Source: Enteractinococcus sp. (GTDB lineage: Bacteria > Actinomycetota > Actinomycetes > Actinomycetales > Micrococcaceae). Taken from it: DNA of 6,212 bases. The DNA lies in NCBI GenBank assembly GCA_029267455.1, contig JAJUIX010000077.1:1-6212 (forward strand), written 5' to 3'. The notes below the pieces were generated by a model. The model searched no databases. It was not told where the DNA came from and worked only from the letters and a program-made list of their open reading frames with translations. Both the position numbers and the translations under genes were made by a program. This document shows, one piece after another, positions 1-6,155 of this stretch. How positions within the stretch are numbered: the first letter of the stretch is position 1; every line of letters starts with the position of its first letter.

Positions 1-102
1 CAAGCGATTGAGCTCCATAATGGAATCAATCACGCTGAGTGCCACAACGGACAAGTTGCCATCGCGAAAGAATCCAAAATCTGAATTTCAAAACAACTCT
101 GA

Positions 103-117
103 GTTCAGCTTCTGAAC
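103..117 (-). repeat. Short hairpin downstream of leftward promoter
   Basis: GTTCAG and CTGAAC form a perfect 6-bp stem with a 3-nt loop. It lies just downstream of the candidate -10 on the minus strand, so it would be near the 5' end of that transcript. No T-run follows, so it is not an intrinsic terminator. It may be a 5' stabilising hairpin or chance. Confidence 0.3.
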
Positions 118-126
118 CGAATCAAC

Positions 127-157
127 AGCTTAGCACGAAGACATTCGCACTTGTCAA
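127..157 (-). promoter_or_regulatory. Possible leftward sigma70-type promoter
   Basis: On the minus strand a perfect TTGACA (-35, bases 152-157) is followed after 19 nt by TAAGCT (-10, bases 127-132). A TG one base upstream of the -10 gives an extended -10 (TGCTAAGCT). An A/T-rich run lies upstream at about 187-202 and could act as an UP-like element. The 19-nt spacer is longer than ideal. No open frame starts downstream within the window, so the product would lie to the left of base 1. The strong hexamers and untranslated leader suggest a stable-RNA or long-leader transcript, but this is inference. Confidence 0.35.
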
Positions 158-436
158 ATCGCTTCAGAGCGTGGGATTGTCTATAAATTTTTCAAAAAGA
201 ACTTCGGTGTCTCAACGCGTTCCGTCTCCGGTCTGCCCTGAGCACGAGAGATAACTATACACACCCCCGAACAGAACGCAAAATCGGAAAAGCCCTTATC
301 CAGAAGGTGCTTTATTGTGCTTTGATGCCGGTCTAATGTCGACCTTGTTGTTATGTTAAATTTTGGAGCACAATCTGTGATGGAGGTCTCTTACTTTCGC
401 CCCTCATCCTTATCCTTCAGTGAGTGTTCTTTAACC

Positions 437-473
437 AAAAGCGCGGGTGCAAGCTGACCGGCCTGCACCCGCG
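437..473 (-). terminator. Intrinsic terminator of the ABC-transporter operon
   Basis: CGCGGGTGCA (442-451) and TGCACCCGCG (464-473) form a perfect 10-bp GC-rich stem around a 12-nt loop. Read on the minus strand, the stem is followed by C and then TTTT (bases 440-437), then GGTT. No T-run follows on the plus side, so the signal is directional. It begins 17 nt after the ATPase stop codon, as expected for the end of the minus-strand operon. Confidence 0.88.
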
Positions 474-490
474 ACGATACGAATTTAGTT

Positions 491-1282
491 TTATTGCAAT
501 AGCGTACGATCGGATATGTCTGCGTCTTTGATGCTAGCGAACTGCGCCAAAAGATCGTCGACGGTCATAGCCGCCTTTTGCTCGCCCGCCACATCCAAGA
601 TGATCCGGCCTTCGTGCATCATGATGAGGCGATTCCCAACCTCCAGTGCCTGAGCCATATTGTGCGTGACCATCAGTGTCGTCAGTCGCTGCTCGGCGAC
701 GACCTTTTCTGTGAGGTGAGTGACCAGGCGCGCCCGCTCGGGGTCCAACGCAGCTGTATGCTCATCAAGCAACAGGATCTTGGGTTTAGAGAATGTCGCC
801 ATCAGCAATGACAACGCCTGCCGTTGTCCTCCTGACAGCAAACCGACTTTAGCGCTCAGACGTTTTTCTAATCCCAGCTCAAGTACTTCGAGCTCTTCTG
901 CAAAGCGCTGGCGTTTGGATTTGGTGATACCAAATGCCAGTCCTCGACGCATACCGCGGCGTTCAGCAAGGGCCATGTTCTGTTCGATTGTTAGATCAGG
1001 AGAAGTCCCGGCCATGGGGTCTTGAAAGACTCGGCCAACGTATTTTGCCCGTTTATAGTCTTTCATCCGAGTGACATTTTTACCCGCGATACTCACTGTT
1101 CCGGTGTCAGGGGTGACTTTCCCAGCGATCGTATTCAGCACGGTCGATTTACCCGCGCCGTTTGAACCAATGACAGTTACAAAGTCACCGTCTGCTAGTT
1201 CAAGGTTGACATCCGCCAGCGCAACCCGCTCGTTAATCGAATTCGGAAAGAACGTTTTGTTGATGTTGCTAAGCTTTAGCAT
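491..1282 (-). CDS. ABC transporter ATP-binding protein (TrpZ-like)
   Basis: A 263-residue cytoplasmic ATPase that powers the importer formed with the two genes upstream. All catalytic motifs are present: Walker A GSNGAGKST (39-47, Lys45), Q-loop Gln87 in RVFQDP, signature LSGGQRQ (149-155), Walker B ILLLDE (169-174, Asp173, Glu174), D-loop ALDP (178-181) and H-loop His207. The usual DEPT is DEHT here, which I recall as normal for the COG1101 branch that pairs with ABC_sub_bind receptors. The start ATG at 1282 lies inside the end of the permease gene (14-nt overlap). It has an AGGAG at 1290-1294, 7 nt upstream, so the two are probably translationally coupled. The stop is TAA, with a terminator just beyond. 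The class is very sure; the transported substrate is unknown. Confidence 0.93.
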   Translation of the reverse strand: MLKLSNINKTFFPNSINERVALADVNLELADGDFVTVIGSNGAGKSTVLNTIAGKVTPDTGTVSIAGKNVTRMKDYKRAKYVGRVFQDPMAGTSPDLTIEQNMALAERRGMRRGLAFGITKSKRQRFAEELEVLELGLEKRLSAKVGLLSGGQRQALSLLMATFSKPKILLLDEHTAALDPERARLVTHLTEKVVAEQRLTTLMVTHNMAQALEVGNRLIMMHEGRIILDVAGEQKAAMTVDDLLAQFASIKDADISDRTLLQ

Positions 1283-2246
1283 CGGTTGTCTCCTGGAACG
1301 CTTGGTTCACTGTGGATTTAGGGGCAGTTTTCGACTTGGTACGGATCCGCCATCTTGGAATCAGCAGGGCGATGACCACGATGATCGCTGAAATGAGTCG
1401 CATATCGTTTGGGTTGAAACCCACAGCCAGAGCCCCTTGAACTGCTGCGCGATAAATGATCGAGCCAATAATGACCGCTGTAGTGGCGATCAGAACTTCA
1501 CGGTTGCGCGTACCGAAGATGAATCTTCCCACTACTGAGTCAGCGAATCGATCGACGAAGCGGTTCTTGAATAGCGCTTGTCCAAGGATGACGGAAGCCA
1601 ATCCAACAAGGATCAGACCGATACCCATGGAAATATCCGACGAGCCCTGTTTCTGAGCAATGAACGCACCGGCGAGTCCTACGAGGCCGTTTGATACTGC
1701 AAGCCCCACGATTTTCATCGCATCAGTAGAGACGCCAAATGACCGAACCATTTCTTCGTTATCACCGGTGGCTTGTAGACCCAATCCCATGTCGGTTCCG
1801 AGGAACCAATCGAGGGCGAGTTTGACAATCAGCACGATAATAGCCAGCACCAGGATGAGGGTCCATCCGGTAATACCGTTGTTGCCAAACCATGTGTACA
1901 GCGTGTCATGGCCCAGCAGTGGTACGTTCGCGCGATTGCCCATGATTCGAAGGTTGATCGAATAGAGCGCCAACATCGTCAAAATCCCGGCAAGGAGCGG
2001 GTTAATGCCACCTTTTGCATGGAGCAAGCCGGTGACAATACCAGCAAGCGCACCCGCAATGAAGGCAGCCCCTAAAGCAAGGACCGGATCAAATTCGTAA
2101 TTTACTATCAGGATGGCCGCCGTTGCCGCACCAGTGGTGAAGGACTGATCGACCGTCAGGTCGGGAAAGTTGAGAATACGAAAGGTCAGATATACGCCAA
2201 GCGCCATGATGGCGTATATGAGACCGAGTTCTAGTGTCACGGTCAT
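1269..2246 (-). CDS. ABC transporter permease (TrpY-like, BPD_transp_2 type)
   Basis: An integral membrane protein of 325 residues forming the channel of the importer. About eight or nine hydrophobic segments are visible, near residues 5-25, 35-50, 56-76, 80-98, 126-149, 177-197, 207-224, 252-268 and 282-298. The N-terminus (LELGLIYAIMALGVYLTFR, then NFPDLTVD) is typical of COG4120 permeases paired with ABC_sub_bind receptors. A cytoplasmic loop near 152-175 (LGLQATGDNEEMVRSFG) is the expected ATPase contact. A basic tail follows the last segment. I chose ATG 2246 over an upstream in-frame TTG at 2282, which would add 12 polar residues and would start within the upstream hairpin arm. The ribosome binding site is poor: AAAGGG at 2261-2266 is 14 nt away. 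The gene ends inside the ATPase start region. Confidence 0.9.
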   Translation of the reverse strand: MTVTLELGLIYAIMALGVYLTFRILNFPDLTVDQSFTTGAATAAILIVNYEFDPVLALGAAFIAGALAGIVTGLLHAKGGINPLLAGILTMLALYSINLRIMGNRANVPLLGHDTLYTWFGNNGITGWTLILVLAIIVLIVKLALDWFLGTDMGLGLQATGDNEEMVRSFGVSTDAMKIVGLAVSNGLVGLAGAFIAQKQGSSDISMGIGLILVGLASVILGQALFKNRFVDRFADSVVGRFIFGTRNREVLIATTAVIIGSIIYRAAVQGALAVGFNPNDMRLISAIIVVIALLIPRWRIRTKSKTAPKSTVNQAFQETTDAKA

Positions 2247-2269
2247 AACGGAACGGGTTTCCCTTTCAT
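2243..2269 (-). other. Possible 8-codon upstream ORF coupled to permease start
   Basis: Read on the minus strand, ATG at 2267-2269 opens an eight-residue frame (MKGKPVPL). Its TGA stop at 2243-2245 overlaps the permease ATG in the ATGA arrangement typical of translational coupling. The permease has only a distant Shine-Dalgarno, which lies within this mini-frame. The mini-frame itself has no clear ribosome binding site. It may be chance. Confidence 0.2.
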
Positions 2270-2281
2270 AATGGATCGTCA

Positions 2282-2317
2282 ACGGGCCCGGGCAGATGAT
2301 GTTCGGCCCAGGCCCGT
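2282..2317 (-). promoter_or_regulatory. Intercistronic hairpin between receptor and permease genes
   Basis: ACGGGCCCGGGC (2282-2293) and GCCCAGGCCCGT (2306-2317) form a 12-bp stem around a 12-nt loop. The single imperfect position is a G-U wobble in minus-strand RNA but a C-A mismatch in plus-strand RNA, so the structure suits the operon transcript. It sits 35 nt after the receptor stop and 35 nt before the permease ATG. No U-run follows, so it is not a classical terminator. Such hairpins after binding-protein genes (malE-malF is the known case) block 3' decay or limit read-through, leaving more receptor than channel. Confidence 0.65.
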
Positions 2318-2352
2318 CCTATATACGTGCAAGAGGTCAGACCTGCTGCGCT

Positions 2353-3438
2353 TTATTCGGCGGTTTCTTCCGAAGTAGCATCCCCTTCGGGGCTTGTTTC
2401 AGCTTCGCCTTCCTCGGTTGCGGTGTCTGTTTCTGTTCCTTCTTCACCTACGATATTTGCCTGATCGATAAGATCCTGTGGGATCTCAACACCCATTTGT
2501 TCGGCTGCTTCGAGATTGAAGGTGTATTCCAAAGCCTCAGGATCGGCCAGACTTGGTGGGGTGTCAGCCAGTTCAGCTTCCCCTGTGATCAGTGACAGCG
2601 CCATTTCACCAGCTTGGCGACCATGTTCGTAGTAGTTCAGGCCGTAGGTGCCGATGGTTCCGCGTTCGACCGAATCGGATTCAGCGGCAAACACTGGCAC
2701 TTGGTTATCGATGCCATAGGAAATCACGGTTTCTAGACCAGAAACTACCGTGTTATCCGTCGGCACATAGATTGCATCTACGTTATCGAATGACTCGACG
2801 CCCTGGGCTACTTCAGAGGTATTAGTAACTGCGACTTCTTGAATTTCTACACCCATCTCGTCGGCTGCCTCTTTTGCGGCGTCCACCTGAACGACTGAGT
2901 TCGATTCAGCAGAGGAGTACGGAATACCGATGGTTTCAACATCCCCGACGACATCTACGATGAGTTGTAGCTGTTCGTCCACGGGGTTCATATCGGAGAC
3001 ACCGGTGATGTTTTCGCCCGGATTATCCCAATCTGGAACGAGTCCCGCATCAACAGGGTCGGTCACCGCGGAAAATACGATGGAGGTCTCTTCCACGGTG
3101 GTAGCCGCTGCGATCGCGATCGGAGTTGCTATCGGCAGCACCGCATCGAGTTCGCCGTCTCCGGCAAAGCCACCGATGACGTTGTTCATTGTGGCCTGGT
3201 CTGCCTGAGCATTTTGTTCTTCGACCTGGATGTCATGTTCAGATTCTTCTAGTACATCTTTGATGCCCTGAGCAGTGGCATCCAGAGAGGGGTGTGAAAC
3301 ATACTGCGCGATGCCGACCTTATAGCTTTCGGCTTCTGCATCGCCGCCACCCTCATTGCCTCCACCACCACATGCGGTGAGCAGCAGACCCAGGGTAGCT
3401 GAGGTTGCAATGGTCTTCAGCAGGGTAGTTCTCTTCAT
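2353..3438 (-). CDS. ABC transporter substrate-binding lipoprotein (TrpX-like, ABC_sub_bind)
   Basis: A 361-residue receptor lipoprotein expected on the outer face of the membrane, delivering ligand to the permease. The N-terminus has basic residues (MKR), a hydrophobic stretch to residue 20 and a lipobox LTAC with Cys23 as the lipidation site. A Gly/Asp/Glu-rich linker (24-38) follows. The periplasmic-binding-like fold starts at YKVGIAQYVSHPSLDA (39-54), the hallmark of COG2984/PF04392; other family features are VFSAVTDPVDAGLV (121-134), NITGVSD (143-149) and IYVPTDNTV (223-231). Residues 332-361 are an acidic Glu/Thr/Asp/Ala tail outside the usual domain. ATG 3438 was chosen because the signal peptide starts there with GGAG at 3444-3447; an in-frame ATG at 3486 would add 16 polar residues. 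Relatives in Firmicutes bind tryptophan; the ligand here is not deducible. Confidence 0.92.
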   Translation of the reverse strand: MKRTTLLKTIATSATLGLLLTACGGGGNEGGGDAEAESYKVGIAQYVSHPSLDATAQGIKDVLEESEHDIQVEEQNAQADQATMNNVIGGFAGDGELDAVLPIATPIAIAAATTVEETSIVFSAVTDPVDAGLVPDWDNPGENITGVSDMNPVDEQLQLIVDVVGDVETIGIPYSSAESNSVVQVDAAKEAADEMGVEIQEVAVTNTSEVAQGVESFDNVDAIYVPTDNTVVSGLETVISYGIDNQVPVFAAESDSVERGTIGTYGLNYYEHGRQAGEMALSLITGEAELADTPPSLADPEALEYTFNLEAAEQMGVEIPQDLIDQANIVGEEGTETDTATEEGEAETSPEGDATSEETAE

Positions 3439-3443
3439 TCTCT

Positions 3444-3447
3444 CTCC
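3444..3447 (-). promoter_or_regulatory. Ribosome binding site deciding the lipoprotein start
   Basis: Minus-strand GGAG within GGAGAGAGA lies 5 nt before ATG 3438. The alternative in-frame ATG at 3486 has no purine-rich site upstream, so this motif and the signal peptide both support 3438. Confidence 0.7.
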
Positions 3448-3473
3448 AACTCTTGACTGATGTGAGTGATGGT

Positions 3474-3486
3474 ATGTGGCCCACAT
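3474..3486. repeat. 13-nt inverted repeat upstream of the lipoprotein gene
   Basis: ATGTGG-C-CCACAT is a perfect 6-bp inverted repeat with one central base. It lies in the 62-nt gap between rlmB and the receptor gene, 35 nt upstream of the chosen start. As RNA it can form only a tight 5-bp stem, with no T-run after it, so a terminator is unlikely. A protein-binding site is possible. I found no good -35/-10 pair in this gap. Confidence 0.35.
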
Positions 3487-3500
3487 TACAAAACGTAAGC

Positions 3501-4433
3501 TTAGTCAATCTTATGTCGAAGTCGAGAAATTTCGTAGAGGGTAATTCCTGCGGCTAGTGAAGCGTTCAGAGATTCCAGTTCTGAAGAGATGGGGATGGAC
3601 ACGTTTTGGTCTACGGTTTCGCTCACGAGCCGTGAAAGTCCGGCACCTTCCGCGCCCACGACTACACAGAGCGGTTCGGTGGCCAACGGCAGGCCCGGCA
3701 ATGCTTGTTCGCCGTCGCCGTCCAGCCCGATTGCAAATAATCCGGCCTTTTTATATTCCGTGAGGGCATTATTCAAATTGGTGACCTGACCTACCGGCAC
3801 TCGAGCGGCAGCCCCGGCTGAAGTTTTCCATACCGTAGAATTGACGCCCACGGATCGACGCGATGGGATAATAACCGCATCGGCATCGAATGCAGACGCC
3901 GACCGGAGGATGGCCCCGAGGTTATGCGGGTCAGTAATGGAGTCCAACGCGACGACCAGAGGTGGATTCTTGCGGTACCCGTTATCCCAGTCGGACATCA
4001 GTTCGAGCACGAGATCGACACCGTTTTCGTATTTATACGGTGGCACTTCCAAAGCGATGCCCTGGTGTCGTGCGTTATCTGTCAGGCGTGCCAATTGGGC
4101 TTCGGTGGCCTCAAGCACTGGTATACCGCGATCTGCTGCCAAACGGACAGACTTACGGATCCGATCATCCATGGTGATGCCCGCCGAAACATACAGCGTT
4201 GTGGCCGGCACTTCAGCTTCGAGTGCTTCAACCACCGGGTTCCGGCCGGCCACTGCATCGGTCGTGTGTTCGGGTTTCTTTTTTCTTGGGGTCGGCGGGC
4301 GATAGTTTTTATGCCAGGTTCGCTCGGAAGCCTTCGGGGTTGGCCCTTTGCCTGCGAGCTTTCGACGGCCTTGGCCGCCTGAACCCTTTGTTGGGCCCTT
4401 CTTTCGGGAAGAGCCACCGCGACGAGGACTCAT
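3501..4433 (-). CDS. rlmB: 23S rRNA (guanosine-2'-O-)-methyltransferase RlmB, SpoU family
   Basis: A 310-residue SAM-dependent methyltransferase. Family knowledge points to 2'-O-methylation of 23S rRNA G2251 (E. coli numbering) in the peptidyl-transferase P loop. Residues 1-55 are a disordered-looking extension rich in Lys, Arg, Gly and Pro, seen in actinobacterial members and probably binding RNA. The substrate-binding domain starts near AGRNPVVEAL (62-71). The knotted SPOUT domain has motif 1 DSITDPHNLGAILRSA (164-179, Asn171), motif 2 VVVGAEGAGLSRL (257-269) and motif 3 IPISSELESLNASLAA (280-295, Asn290). Start ATG 4433 has AGGA at 4441-4444, 7 nt upstream. It follows cysS by 30 nt, the usual actinobacterial pairing. 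A paralogous SpoU enzyme modifying another site cannot be fully excluded. Confidence 0.93.
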   Translation of the reverse strand: MSPRRGGSSRKKGPTKGSGGQGRRKLAGKGPTPKASERTWHKNYRPPTPRKKKPEHTTDAVAGRNPVVEALEAEVPATTLYVSAGITMDDRIRKSVRLAADRGIPVLEATEAQLARLTDNARHQGIALEVPPYKYENGVDLVLELMSDWDNGYRKNPPLVVALDSITDPHNLGAILRSASAFDADAVIIPSRRSVGVNSTVWKTSAGAAARVPVGQVTNLNNALTEYKKAGLFAIGLDGDGEQALPGLPLATEPLCVVVGAEGAGLSRLVSETVDQNVSIPISSELESLNASLAAGITLYEISRLRHKID

Positions 4434-4463
4434 TTGCTCGTCCTTTCTCCTGTGGGAAAAGTA

Positions 4464-5912
4464 CTAGGTTTGGTCAGCGACCGACCAGGTAACGCCGTCG
4501 GCACCATCTTCAACAACGATGCCCGCGGCTGTCAGTTGATCTCGAATGGCATCGGCAGTTTCCCAATCGCGCTCGGCGCGTGCTTGGGCGCGCGCCGCAA
4601 TCTGGGTCTCAACGAGAGCTTCGAGCGCCCGCTGTGCTTCAGTATCGGCACTTCCGTCAGATGCTTCCGCCGAGTTGAGGCCCAGGACCTCGACCATCGT
4701 ATTGACCTGGATGAGGTGTTGTTTGACGGCTTCGGTCTCCTGTGCGTCAAGGGCGGAATTACCCGCTCGCACGGTGGCATGCAGCACGGCAAGAGCTTCC
4801 GGGACGTTGAGGTCATCTTCCATCGCCGTGACGAAGGCATCCGGCACGGTACCGAGACTTACGGGCTCGTCAAACAGTTTTGCAGCACGAGTCTGGAAGG
4901 CCTCAATGCGCTCTAGTGCACTATTGGCTTCCTGCAGGGCCGAGGGGTGATAGTCCAGCTGGGAACGATAATGTGCTTGGCCCAGAAAGTATCGAACTGC
5001 TCCCGGGCGCGCCATCGAAAGCATTTCTTCGGGAGATACGGTGTTGCCAACCGACTTCGACATTTTGTCACCTTCATAGGTGACCATGCCGTTATGCAGC
5101 CAGAAGTTCGCGAAATGATCCCCGGCGGCGGTTGATTGAGCCAGTTCGTTTTCGTGGTGTGGGAAACGAAGATCCAGTCCCCCACCGTGGATATCGAAAT
5201 GCGATCCCAAATATTTGGTAGCCATAGCAGAGCATTCAATATGCCACCCGGGACGACCCTCTCCCCAGGGAGAATCCCATGAAGCGCCTGCTGGGTCAGA
5301 ATCTTGTTTCGACTTCCACAGGGCAAAGTCACGCGGATCTTTTTTCCCACGCGGTGGTGCGTCGTCGGCGTCTTGCATATTATCGACCGACTGACGGGTC
5401 AGCGCACCATACTCTGGCCAGGATTTCACATCGAAATATACATCGGCTGAACCATCCAGGGCCTGGTAGGCGTGTCCAGCGTCTATGAGCCGCTGAATGA
5501 TCTTCTGCATTTCCGGGATATGTCCGGTGGCGCGAGGCTCATAGGTTGGGCGTCGGACCCCCACTGCAGCGTAAGCGTCAGCAAACGCATTTTCGAAACG
5601 ATAGGCCAGGGCCCACCAGGGCTCTTCAGCTGGATAGTCTTCGCTCGCGACAAAGTCACGTTCAAATGACTCTGCGGAGCGCGACAAGATTTTGTCGTCG
5701 ATATCTGTCACGTTGCGAACCAGGGTCACCTTATAACCGGCGTATTCAAGCCAGCGGACGAGGATATCGAATACCACTGCCGAACGAATATGGCCGACGT
5801 GCGGTCGACCCTGTACGGTTGCGCCGCAGTAGTAGATGGAGACCTCGCCGGGGTTAATCGGAGTGAAGTCCCGGATTGCACCGGTGGCGGTATCATAAAA
5901 TCGTTGTCCCAC
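4464..5912 (-). CDS. cysS: Cysteinyl-tRNA synthetase
   Basis: A complete class I synthetase of 482 residues that joins cysteine to tRNA-Cys in the cytoplasm. The Rossmann domain carries the HIGH-type motif HVGH (38-41) and the KMSKS motif (283-287). Four zinc ligands that select cysteine are in place: Cys29, Cys227, His252 and Glu256, with the spacing of the E. coli enzyme (C28, C209, H234, E238). NVTDIDDKI (67-75), [10 protein letters not shown] (221-230) and [18 protein letters not shown] (239-256) are classic CysS blocks. The C-terminal part (about 350-482) is the helical DALR-type anticodon region. It is not the related MshC ligase, because the KMSKS region and full C-terminal domain are normal. 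GTG 5912 is the start because RFYDT follows directly; its Shine-Dalgarno is weak (AGG, 4 nt away). It is first of the minus-strand gene run. Confidence 0.97.
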   Translation of the reverse strand: MGQRFYDTATGAIRDFTPINPGEVSIYYCGATVQGRPHVGHIRSAVVFDILVRWLEYAGYKVTLVRNVTDIDDKILSRSAESFERDFVASEDYPAEEPWWALAYRFENAFADAYAAVGVRRPTYEPRATGHIPEMQKIIQRLIDAGHAYQALDGSADVYFDVKSWPEYGALTRQSVDNMQDADDAPPRGKKDPRDFALWKSKQDSDPAGASWDSPWGEGRPGWHIECSAMATKYLGSHFDIHGGGLDLRFPHHENELAQSTAAGDHFANFWLHNGMVTYEGDKMSKSVGNTVSPEEMLSMARPGAVRYFLGQAHYRSQLDYHPSALQEANSALERIEAFQTRAAKLFDEPVSLGTVPDAFVTAMEDDLNVPEALAVLHATVRAGNSALDAQETEAVKQHLIQVNTMVEVLGLNSAEASDGSADTEAQRALEALVETQIAARAQARAERDWETADAIRDQLTAAGIVVEDGADGVTWSVADQT

Positions 5913-5920
5913 GCTGCCTG

Positions 5921-5926
5921 ATTTTA
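5921..5926 (-). promoter_or_regulatory. Candidate -10 element for (nearly) leaderless cysS
   Basis: Minus-strand TAAAAT matches the actinobacterial TAnnnT -10 pattern and lies 9-14 nt upstream of the cysS GTG. Transcription would then begin about 2 nt before, or at, the start codon. The absence of a strong ribosome binding site fits a leaderless message. No good -35 is visible 16-18 nt upstream. An overlapping TAAGCT at 5926-5931 is an alternative. Confidence 0.35.
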
Positions 5927-5952
5927 GCTTAGTGGGCTGACTTCGAGGTAAT

Positions 5953-6004
5953 CTGTCACTACCCGTAGAGTTCCGGCCGGATTTTTGATGCCCGGTGGTG
6001 ACAG
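5953..6004. repeat. Large inverted repeat in the divergent cysS intergenic region
   Basis: CTGTCACTACC (5953-5963) and GGTGGTGACAG (5994-6004) pair over 11 positions with one imperfect pair, separated by 30 nt. Three more pairs (TAA/TTA) can be added past a one-base bulge. In plus-strand RNA the odd pair is a U-G wobble; in minus-strand RNA it is an A-C mismatch. The spacer holds a perfect palindrome TCCGGCCGGA (5972-5981) followed by TTTTT. It starts 40 nt upstream of cysS, just above its candidate promoter, and ends about 150 nt upstream of the divergent gene. It could be an operator pair or a structured leader. It does not show the T-box consensus known from other synthetase leaders. Confidence 0.5.
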
Positions 6005-6109
6005 TTAGCGTGAGATATGTTGTCGTAAAGTAGCCTCGTTTTCGTCAAATACGATAACCTCAAGATTGAAGCTTCTTGCATCGACGGTGCACGTGCGCCC
6101 GCTGCAAGG

Positions 6110-6115
6110 TATAAC
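6110..6115 (+). promoter_or_regulatory. Weak candidate -10 for the rightward gene
   Basis: TATAAC lies 40 nt upstream of the GTG start at 6156, which would give a leader of about 34 nt. No matching -35 is found at normal spacing, so this is tentative. Confidence 0.25.
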
Positions 6116-6143
6116 ACCACCTCTAGCGCACCTTATTTTTACG

Positions 6144-6148
6144 AGGAG
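6144..6148 (+). promoter_or_regulatory. Ribosome binding site of the rightward gene
   Basis: AGGAG within ACGAGGAGAA lies 7 nt before GTG 6156, an optimal spacing. It is the main support for calling a gene on this strand at the window edge. Confidence 0.75.
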
Positions 6149-6155
6149 AACCATC

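Larger units (their letters stand above)
1..430. other. Non-coding left flank, no convincing gene
   Basis: This stretch lies beyond the terminator of the minus-strand operon. The only sizeable open frame (plus strand, 39-254, 71 codons) has no recognisable domain, no good ribosome binding site and a composition unlike a protein, so I do not call it. Visible structure is limited to a possible leftward promoter (127-157) and a short 6-bp hairpin at 103-117 (GTTCAG, loop CTT, CTGAAC). On the minus strand the left part reads like an untranslated leader for a gene or RNA beyond base 1. The part from about 255 to 430 is AT-richer and I see nothing definite in it. Confidence 0.6.

Noticed and set aside
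39..254. 71-codon plus-strand open frame
   Set aside because: No ribosome binding site, no recognisable family, low-complexity polar composition, and it runs antisense through a candidate promoter and hairpin.
307..325. Short tandem-like GTGCTTT copies
   Set aside because: Only two short imperfect copies, with no sign of an array or motif.
379..392. 14-nt exact repeat GATGGAGGTCTCTT also present at 3079-3092
   Set aside because: The second copy is inside the receptor gene; flanks do not match, and one such repeat is plausible by chance in a window of this size.
2247..2282. Upstream TTG start extending the permease by 12 residues
   Set aside because: TTG falls in the hairpin arm, has no Shine-Dalgarno, and the family N-terminus matches the ATG at 2246.
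3439..3486. Upstream ATG extending the receptor by 16 residues
   Set aside because: The added residues are polar and would precede the signal peptide; there is no ribosome binding site.
3841..4382. Two plus-strand open frames of about 150 codons (3841-4305 and 3924-4382)
   Set aside because: They lie entirely antisense to rlmB, whose SPOUT motifs are clear; the translations show no domain.
4434..4916. 160-codon plus-strand open frame
   Set aside because: Antisense to the 3' part of cysS; a by-product of its codon pattern.
5913..6155. T-box riboswitch upstream of cysS
   Set aside because: The region lacks the T-box consensus (AGGGTGGNACCGCG) and any terminator/antiterminator pair on the cysS strand.
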